Below, piece after piece: positions 7,025 through 11,438 of a stretch of 11,438 bases of DNA; positions within the stretch are counted from its first letter, which is position 1, and each line of letters starts with the position of its first letter. A program made the position numbers and the translations under genes. The notes beneath the pieces are model-generated. The model was not told the origin of the DNA, did no database searches, and saw only the letters and a list, made by a program, of their open reading frames with translations. Source of the DNA: an uncultured Bacilli bacterium (lineage in GTDB: Bacteria > Bacillota_I > Bacilli_A > RFN20 > CAG-288); NCBI GenBank assembly GCA_934700375.1, contig CAKUXT010000047.1, positions 1 to 11,438 of the forward strand. Reading direction: 5' to 3'.

Positions 7025-7046
7025 CATATGAATCATTGTTCATATG
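7025..7046. promoter_or_regulatory. Metal-sensor operator-like dyad (ArsR/SmtB type)
   Basis: CATATGAA (7025-7032) and TTCATATG (7039-7046) form a perfect 8-bp inverted repeat with a 6-bp centre. ATATGAA-N6-TTCATAT is the form of operators bound by ArsR/SmtB-family repressors such as CzrA and CadC. A further half-site, TTCATATA, lies at 7055-7062 inside the promoter spacer. The dyad overlaps the -10 and the transcript start, as expected for a metal-relieved repressor. No ArsR gene is in the window. Confidence 0.65.
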
Positions 7047-7072
7047 ATACAATATTCATATAAAGAATGCAA
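7044..7072 (-). promoter_or_regulatory. Promoter of the metal ATPase gene
   Basis: On the minus strand TTGCAT (7072-7067), a 17-bp spacer and TATCAT (7049-7044) match the sigma-A consensus at 4/6 and 5/6. The expected transcript start near 7037 falls within the inverted repeat, giving a leader of about 25 nt. Confidence 0.7.
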
Positions 7073-7253
7073 CCACATTTGTTTTTTGAAATTCTGACAA
7101 AATTTAATCTTCGTTTAAGGTTCGAACAATATAATTTAAAATTATTTTTAGACTAGGCATTTTGTCTGTTTTCACGAAAACATAAGCGAAAATCGTTGTT
7201 TTTTAAAATAAGTTCTTGTTTTTTATTTTTTAATTTATGAAATAATAATCAAA
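7073..7253. other. AT-rich intergenic spacer
   Basis: About 180 bp of strongly AT-rich DNA with T- and A-runs upstream of two divergent transcription units. It contains small palindromes (GTTCGAAC; ATAATTT-A-AAATTAT) but no ORF, terminator or recognisable RNA. It may only be curved promoter-upstream DNA. Confidence 0.4.
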
Positions 7254-7267
7254 TGTAAGCCCTTGCA
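7254..7267. promoter_or_regulatory. Cre-like site upstream of the candidate small RNA
   Basis: TGTAAGCCCTTGCA shares AATGTAAGC with the site in the oxidoreductase promoter and is close to a dyad (TGYAAG-CC-CTTRCA). It departs from the catabolite-responsive-element consensus in the central CG, so a different regulator is possible. It lies about 33 bp before the -10 at 7300. Confidence 0.3.
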
Positions 7268-7354
7268 AAAATTGTCTATCTTTTTAGCATTTTTTTAGCT
7301 ATAATAACTCCGTTCGTGGACACATCGTCAGAATTGTCTTCGAATGATAGAGTA

Positions 7355-7381
7355 AAAGAGTTCTATTGTTGGAACTTTTTT
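7355..7381 (+). terminator. Terminator-like hairpin inside the candidate small RNA
   Basis: AAAGAGTTC (7355-7363), loop TATTGTTG, then GAACTTTTT (7372-7380) form a 9-bp stem ending in six T residues. It could end a short transcript of about 70 nt, or be one hairpin of the longer RNA. Confidence 0.5.
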
Positions 7382-7467
7382 CTAGCATACTCGCTAGATA
7401 AAAGGCAAATAGAAGGGCTATTTTATTTCAGGAACACGAAATCTCTAAGAAACATCAGAAGTTAGGT

Positions 7468-7491
7468 GACACCTCTTTGGGTGTCTTTTTT
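7468..7491 (+). terminator. Rho-independent terminator before the oxidoreductase promoter
   Basis: GACACC (7468-7473) and GGTGTC (7480-7485) close a 6-nt loop and are followed by six T residues. The left arm can alternatively pair as AGGT-GAC-ACCT (7465-7475). Confidence 0.8.
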
Positions 7492-7621
7492 CTTTCAATA
7501 TATAAAATGGTTCTTATAGACACTTATGAATGCTGTATCTGTAATTGCGTAAAATCGGTCTTTGACCGACTGATAATTCGGTAAATATAGATGTAATTAA
7601 TCTTTTATTGTGCAAAAACCA

Positions 7622-7650
7622 TTTCAATGTAAGCGTTTTGTGACTATAAT
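7622..7650 (+). promoter_or_regulatory. Promoter of the pyruvate:ferredoxin oxidoreductase gene
   Basis: TTTCAA (7622-7627), an exact 17-bp spacer and a consensus TATAAT (7645-7650). Transcription would start near 7657 and give a leader of about 27 nt. The weak -35 combined with a perfect -10 would leave room for regulation through the spacer. Confidence 0.65.
7628..7641 (+). promoter_or_regulatory. Candidate catabolite-responsive element in the oxidoreductase promoter
   Basis: TGTAAGCGTTTTGT matches the cre consensus (TGWAANCGNTNWCA) at all positions except the final CA. It fills the spacer between -35 and -10, where CcpA binding would repress. Whether this organism has CcpA is not visible here. 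Confidence 0.45.
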
Positions 7651-7672
7651 AAACCTTGGAGAATCTAACATT

Positions 7673-7677
7673 GGAGG
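7673..7677 (+). promoter_or_regulatory. Ribosome binding site deciding the oxidoreductase start
   Basis: GGAGG directly abuts an in-frame ATG at 7678, which is too close for initiation. The next in-frame ATG at 7684 is at the normal 6-nt spacing, so that one is chosen. Confidence 0.75.
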
Positions 7678-7683
7678 ATGTTT

Positions 7684-10600
7684 ATGGAAAAAGAAAAATT
7701 CTCATTCAAATCTGTCGATGGTAACACTGCGGCTGCTTTAGGTTCTTACAAGTTTACCGAAGTTGCTGCTATCTATCCTATCACCCCTTCTTCACCTATG
7801 GCTGAAAATGTCGATGTCTATGCTTCCCAGGGAATGAAAAACCTCTTTGGCGATACCGTCAAAGTTATGGAAATGCAGTCCGAAGCCGGTGCTTCCGGTG
7901 CTGTCCATGGCGCTGCTCAGGGCGGTGCTTTGGCAACTACCTATACCGCCAGCCAAGGTCTCTTGCTCATGATTCCGAACATTTACAAATGGGTCGGTGA
8001 AGAGCTTCCTATCGTCTTGCACTGCGCTGCCAGATCTTTGGCAAGCCGCTCCCTCTCCATTTTCGGTGATCACGGAGACGTCTATGCAGTAAGACAGACA
8101 GGCGCTGCCATGATCTGCTCTCAGTCCGTTCAGGACGTTGCTGATCTTGCTCCACTTTCTCACCTTGTCGCTATCAAGGGATCTACTCCTGTCGTTCATT
8201 TCTTTGATGGTTTCAGAACCTCTCACGAAATTCAGAACGTCGAATTCGTCAACGATGAATTCTGGAAGTCCATCCTTGATATGGATGCTGTCGAGAACTT
8301 CAAGAAGAGAGCTCTCAATCCTCATGGACACGCTGTCACAAGAGGCGGTGCTGAAAATGATGATATCACCTTCCAGGGCAGAGAAGCCCAGAACATCCAC
8401 GAAGACAAGATCGTCGATGTTGCATGTGAATATTTCGATAAGGTCAGCCAGGCCACTGGAAGATCTTATGCTCCGTTTGTCTATTATGGCGATCCGGAAG
8501 CCACCAAAGTCATCATCGCTATGGGTTCTGTCACTGAGACAGCAACCGAAGTCGTCGATGACCTTCTCAAGAAAGGCGAAAAGGTCGGTCTTATCAAGGT
8601 CTACCTCTATCGTCCGTTCTCCGTCAAGCATTTATTGAGCGCAATCCCTGCCTCTGTCAAGAAGATTGCTGTCTTAGACAGAACCAAGGAACCCGGCTCT
8701 GACGGTGAGCCTTTATACCTTGATGTTGTCGCTGCCTTAAAGCAGGGCGGAAGAAACGACATCATGGTCTTAGGCGGCAGATATGGTGTCTCCAGCAAGG
8801 ATACAGCTCCGAAGCACATCAAGGGTGTCTTTGACTTCCTCGATGCTGAAAAGACCTGGACTGGTTTCACAGTCGGTATCGAAGATGATGTCACTCATCT
8901 TTCCATCCCTGCTGATGAAAACTACATCATCCCGCATGATTACACTTCCTGTCTGTTCTATGGTTTAGGCTCTGATGGTACTGTCGGTGCCAACAAGTCT
9001 TCCATTAAGATCATCGGTGATGAAACACATCAGTATGCTCAGGCTTACTTCGCCTATGACTCCAGAAAATCCGGTGGTGTCACAAGATCCCACCTCAGAT
9101 TCGGTCATACTCCGATCCACTCCACATACTATGTTGAGAACGCTGACTTCGTCTCCTGCTCTTTGGATTCCTATATCTTCAAGTATGATATGCTTTCCAA
9201 CCTTAAGGAAGGCGGAACCTTCTTGCTCAACACCAATATGAGCGATGAACAGCTTGCCGCTTCCATGCCTACCCGCATGAAGAAGGCTATGGCTCTTAAG
9301 AAGATCAAGTTCTTCGTTATCGACGCCAACAAGATTGCTTTGGCAATCGGTATGGGCCGTCACACCAACACCATCCTTCAGTCTGCATTCTTCTATCTCA
9401 ATCCGCAGATCATGCCTTATGAAGAGGCCAACAGCTGGATGAAGAAGTTCGCAGCCAAGACCTATGCAAAGAAGGGTCAGGATGTTGTCGAAATGAACTA
9501 CAAGGCCATCGACTCCGGCACTGATGGACTTCGTGAAGTCAAGGTCGATCCTGCATGGGCTGATCTTACTGTCAATGCCAACGTCAAGATGGCTGGCGAA
9601 GAACAGTGGGATTATTGGGATAACTATGTTGCCGTCATCGGTAACTTGGATGGTTATTCTCTCCCTGTTTCTGCTTTCAGACATGGTGAACTCGAAGATG
9701 GCACCATGGAACCGAACATCACCTTCCGTGAAAAGAGAGCTATCGCTGACCGTGTCCCTGTCTGGGATAAGGAAAACTGCATCCAGTGCAACCAGTGCGC
9801 CTTTGTCTGCCCTCATGCTACAATCCGCGCCTTCTTGCTCGATGATGCCGATATCGAAAAGCTCCCTGAGAACGAAAGAGGAGATGTCTTACCCGCTTTA
9901 GGCGGACCTAACGTCAAGGGACTCAAGTTCCGCATTCAGGTCTCCCCGATGAACTGTGTCGGCTGCTCCTTATGCGTCAATCAGTGTCCTGGCAAGATGA
10001 CTCCGAAGAAAGATGAAAACGGAAATCTTGTCAAAGACGAAAACGGCAAGACTGTCATGGAAGCCCATAAGGCTTTGAGAATGGTCGATGCCAAGACTCA
10101 GACTGAACATGAAGCAGCTGCTGAAATCCTTTATAAGGAAATCGAGCCTAAGACTGGTTTCTATCCTGCCGGCACATTGAAGGAAGTCGCCTTCTATAAG
10201 CCTTATCAGGAAGTCTCCGGCGCTTGCGCAGGCTGCGGTGAAACTCCGTATTATCGTTTGGCTTCTCAGCTCTTCGGACCTGATATGCTTATCGCCAACG
10301 CTACTGGCTGCTCTTCCATTTACAATGGTTCTACTCCGCTTACTCCTTTCATCACCAACAAGAACAACGAAGGTATTGCTTGGGCCAACTCCTTGTTCGA
10401 AGATAATGCTGAATACGGCTATGGTATGAGACTTGCCACAGACTTCAAGCTCCAGAGAATCTGCACGATCATCCTTGATAATGCTGATAAGGTCGAACCT
10501 GAACTCAAGGCAGTCCTCGATGACTATGTCGCCAACATCAAGAACAAGAAGCATGTCCGTGAAATTCTTCCTAAGATGCTCTATCTCATCAAGGAATCCT

Positions 10601-11307
10601 CTTGCGAAGGCATCAAGGCCCTCCTTGAAATGAAGAACGACTTGCTCGATAAGTCTGTCTGGATCGTCGGCGGTGACGGCTGGGCATACGATATCGGTTA
10701 CGGCGGATTGGATCATGTCATCGCTTCCGAAGATGATGTCAACATCCTTGTCCTCGATACCGAAGTCTATTCCAACACTGGTGGTCAGGCCAGCAAGTCT
10801 TCACAGACTGGTCAGATTGCTAAGTTCGCTGCTTCCGGTAAGAAGACTGCAAAGAAGAACCTTGGTCTTATCGCTATGGCATATGACCATGTCTATGTTG
10901 CTTCTATCGCCATCGGTGCTAACCCGTCTCAGGCCATCAAGGCTATGCAGGAAGCTGAATCCTACAATGGTCCTTCTCTCATCATGTGCTATGCTCCTTG
11001 CCAGGAACAGGGTATCAGAGGCGGTCTTGCCAACTCCATGATGCAGGAAAAGTTAGCTGTCGAGTGCGGTTACTTCTTAACCTACACATTCGATCCTCGT
11101 CTTGCCGAGAAGGGTGAATCTCCTCTCAAGATGTATGGTAAGACTCCTGACTTCTCCAAGATCAAGGACTTCTTACTCACTTCTACTCGTTATTCTCAGC
11201 TCCCCAGAGTCAATCCTGAACACGCTGAAGAACTCTTCGAGAAGAACAGAAAGTACGCTGAAAGAAGATATCACGATATCCTCCGTTACGGCGGACTTGA
11301 AAAGTAA
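7684..11307 (+). CDS. nifJ: Pyruvate:ferredoxin (flavodoxin) oxidoreductase
   Basis: Single-chain PFOR, 1207 residues, complete. It oxidatively decarboxylates pyruvate with CoA to acetyl-CoA and CO2 and passes electrons to ferredoxin or flavodoxin in the cytoplasm. The N-terminal domain holds YPITPSSPMAE (31-41) and MQSEAGA, whose Glu (E67) matches the one that activates thiamine diphosphate. The ferredoxin-like domain binds two 4Fe-4S clusters: C699-x2-C702-x2-C705-x3-C709 and C758-x2-C761-x2-C764-x3-C768. The proximal cluster uses C848 and C851 (ACAGCG), C876 (NATGCSS) and C1106 (YAPCQEQG). The C-terminal thiamine-diphosphate domain has GDGWAYDIGYGG (997-1008) and LDTEVYSNTGGQ. All expected ligands are present. 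A short insert with a repeated DENGN/DENGK unit follows the second cluster (about 776-791). Codon use is strongly biased (ATC, GTC, AAG), consistent with high expression. It is transcribed alone between its own promoter and terminator. Confidence 0.97.
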   Translation: MEKEKFSFKSVDGNTAAALGSYKFTEVAAIYPITPSSPMAENVDVYASQGMKNLFGDTVKVMEMQSEAGASGAVHGAAQGGALATTYTASQGLLLMIPNIYKWVGEELPIVLHCAARSLASRSLSIFGDHGDVYAVRQTGAAMICSQSVQDVADLAPLSHLVAIKGSTPVVHFFDGFRTSHEIQNVEFVNDEFWKSILDMDAVENFKKRALNPHGHAVTRGGAENDDITFQGREAQNIHEDKIVDVACEYFDKVSQATGRSYAPFVYYGDPEATKVIIAMGSVTETATEVVDDLLKKGEKVGLIKVYLYRPFSVKHLLSAIPASVKKIAVLDRTKEPGSDGEPLYLDVVAALKQGGRNDIMVLGGRYGVSSKDTAPKHIKGVFDFLDAEKTWTGFTVGIEDDVTHLSIPADENYIIPHDYTSCLFYGLGSDGTVGANKSSIKIIGDETHQYAQAYFAYDSRKSGGVTRSHLRFGHTPIHSTYYVENADFVSCSLDSYIFKYDMLSNLKEGGTFLLNTNMSDEQLAASMPTRMKKAMALKKIKFFVIDANKIALAIGMGRHTNTILQSAFFYLNPQIMPYEEANSWMKKFAAKTYAKKGQDVVEMNYKAIDSGTDGLREVKVDPAWADLTVNANVKMAGEEQWDYWDNYVAVIGNLDGYSLPVSAFRHGELEDGTMEPNITFREKRAIADRVPVWDKENCIQCNQCAFVCPHATIRAFLLDDADIEKLPENERGDVLPALGGPNVKGLKFRIQVSPMNCVGCSLCVNQCPGKMTPKKDENGNLVKDENGKTVMEAHKALRMVDAKTQTEHEAAAEILYKEIEPKTGFYPAGTLKEVAFYKPYQEVSGACAGCGETPYYRLASQLFGPDMLIANATGCSSIYNGSTPLTPFITNKNNEGIAWANSLFEDNAEYGYGMRLATDFKLQRICTIILDNADKVEPELKAVLDDYVANIKNKKHVREILPKMLYLIKESSCEGIKALLEMKNDLLDKSVWIVGGDGWAYDIGYGGLDHVIASEDDVNILVLDTEVYSNTGGQASKSSQTGQIAKFAASGKKTAKKNLGLIAMAYDHVYVASIAIGANPSQAIKAMQEAESYNGPSLIMCYAPCQEQGIRGGLANSMMQEKLAVECGYFLTYTFDPRLAEKGESPLKMYGKTPDFSKIKDFLLTSTRYSQLPRVNPEHAEELFEKNRKYAERRYHDILRYGGLEK

Positions 11308-11322
11308 AACTTACTTTCCACA

Positions 11323-11351
11323 AGAGACCTGCGTTTGCAGGTCTCTTTTTT
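11323..11351 (+). terminator. Terminator of the oxidoreductase gene
   Basis: A perfect 10-bp stem AGAGACCTGC (11323-11332) and GCAGGTCTCT (11337-11346) with a GTTT loop, then five more T residues. It starts 15 bp after the stop and is the strongest terminator in the window. Confidence 0.95.
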
Positions 11352-11381
11352 GAAACTTTTTTAAGGCAATCGCAAGAAAGG

Positions 11382-11415
11382 GGAAATGTTGTTGATTAAG
11401 GCGTTTCCTTTTTTT
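11382..11415 (+). terminator. Second, weaker terminator-like hairpin
   Basis: GGAAATG (11382-11388) pairs with CGTTTCC (11402-11408), including one T-G pair, around a 13-nt loop and followed by seven T residues. It may be a back-up terminator, or may end a short transcript from this gap. Confidence 0.5.
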
Positions 11416-11428
11416 GTTGAAATTATTG

Positions 11429-11434
11429 TATAAT
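11429..11434 (+). promoter_or_regulatory. Possible -10 element at the window end
   Basis: A consensus TATAAT just after the second hairpin, four bases before the window ends. No good -35 is seen at 16-18 bp upstream, so it is only a hint that another transcription unit begins to the right. Confidence 0.25.
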
Positions 11435-11438
11435 ATAT

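Larger units (their letters stand above)
7300..7491 (+). ncRNA. Candidate small structured RNA, class unknown
   Basis: A consensus -10 TATAAT (7300-7305), without a clear -35, is followed by about 180 nt that code for nothing and end in a T-tailed hairpin at 7468-7491. Visible pairings are a possible closing stem UUCGUG (7313-7318) with CACGAA (7435-7440); AAAGAGUUC (7355-7363) with GAACUUUUU (7372-7380), which is itself terminator-like; UCUAGC (7381-7386) with GCUAGA (7393-7398); and AAAUAG (7407-7412) with CUAUUU (7418-7423) around an AAGGG loop. The length is in the 6S RNA range, but I do not see a convincing 6S central bubble, nor the signature of any riboswitch class I know. It ends about 150 bp before the oxidoreductase promoter, so it is more likely an independent RNA than a leader. 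Transcription itself is inferred. Confidence 0.4.

Noticed and set aside
7300..7491. Naming the RNA candidate as 6S RNA or a riboswitch controlling the oxidoreductase
   Set aside because: The length suits 6S RNA but no clear central bubble is visible. The oxidoreductase has its own promoter after the terminator, so a cis-acting leader is unlikely.
7507..7584. A 25-codon Cys-rich ORF (four Cys within residues 9-14) between the terminator and the oxidoreductase promoter
   Set aside because: It has no Shine-Dalgarno sequence, lies just after a terminator, and its codons overlap a small hairpin (TCGGTC-TTT-GACCGA, 7555-7569). Probably chance.
7678..7683. ATG at 7678 as the oxidoreductase start
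   Set aside because: It touches the GGAGG with zero spacing; the ATG at 7684 has the normal 6-nt spacing and gives the usual PFOR N-terminus.
7792..10716. Long antisense ORFs inside the oxidoreductase gene (7792-8631, 8965-9816, 9970-10716)
   Set aside because: They are shadows of a gene with strongly biased codon use. They lack ribosome binding sites and resemble no protein.

Overview
The window looks like chromosomal DNA from an anaerobic, low-GC Gram-positive bacterium (Firmicutes). Three things suggest this: strong AGGAGG-type ribosome binding sites, AT-rich intergenic regions with T-tailed hairpin terminators, and a single-chain pyruvate:ferredoxin oxidoreductase typical of fermentative anaerobes. 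The flavour is Erysipelotrichia-like, but the sequence alone does not prove that. There is no rRNA, tRNA, CRISPR array or intact mobile element.

Layout. Positions 3-1844 (+) hold the C-terminal 613 codons of a large acidic, partly coiled-coil protein of unknown function, closed by a hairpin terminator. After about 300 bp of intergenic DNA comes a tight three-gene operon (2218-4667, +): a duplicated DUF1538 integral membrane protein followed by two small, divergent P-II-like proteins. The first starts one base after the DUF1538 stop, and the second overlaps the first. A long hairpin terminator ends the operon. Between it and the next gene lies a minus-strand remnant that reads like the C-terminus of a TetR-family regulator. 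A Zn/Cd/Pb-type P1B ATPase (5002-7011, -) follows. It has its own terminator, a good promoter, and a perfect CATATGAA-N6-TTCATATG dyad resembling ArsR/SmtB-family metal-sensor operators.

The 660-bp intergenic region between the divergent ATPase and oxidoreductase genes is not empty. It contains a -10 element followed by about 180 nt of hairpin-rich sequence with two terminator-like hairpins (a candidate small RNA), two sites sharing AATGTAAGC that resemble catabolite-responsive elements, and the oxidoreductase promoter. The last gene (7684-11307, +) encodes a complete pyruvate:ferredoxin (flavodoxin) oxidoreductase, followed by two successive terminator-like hairpins.

How the genes fit together: the oxidoreductase is central anaerobic energy metabolism and is probably highly expressed. 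The ATPase is metal detoxification with local metal-responsive control. The DUF1538/P-II operon is the most interesting unit. It looks like an uncharacterised membrane transport or sensing system whose two P-II-like subunits could gate the membrane protein, by analogy with GlnK-AmtB. The substrate and effector are unknown.
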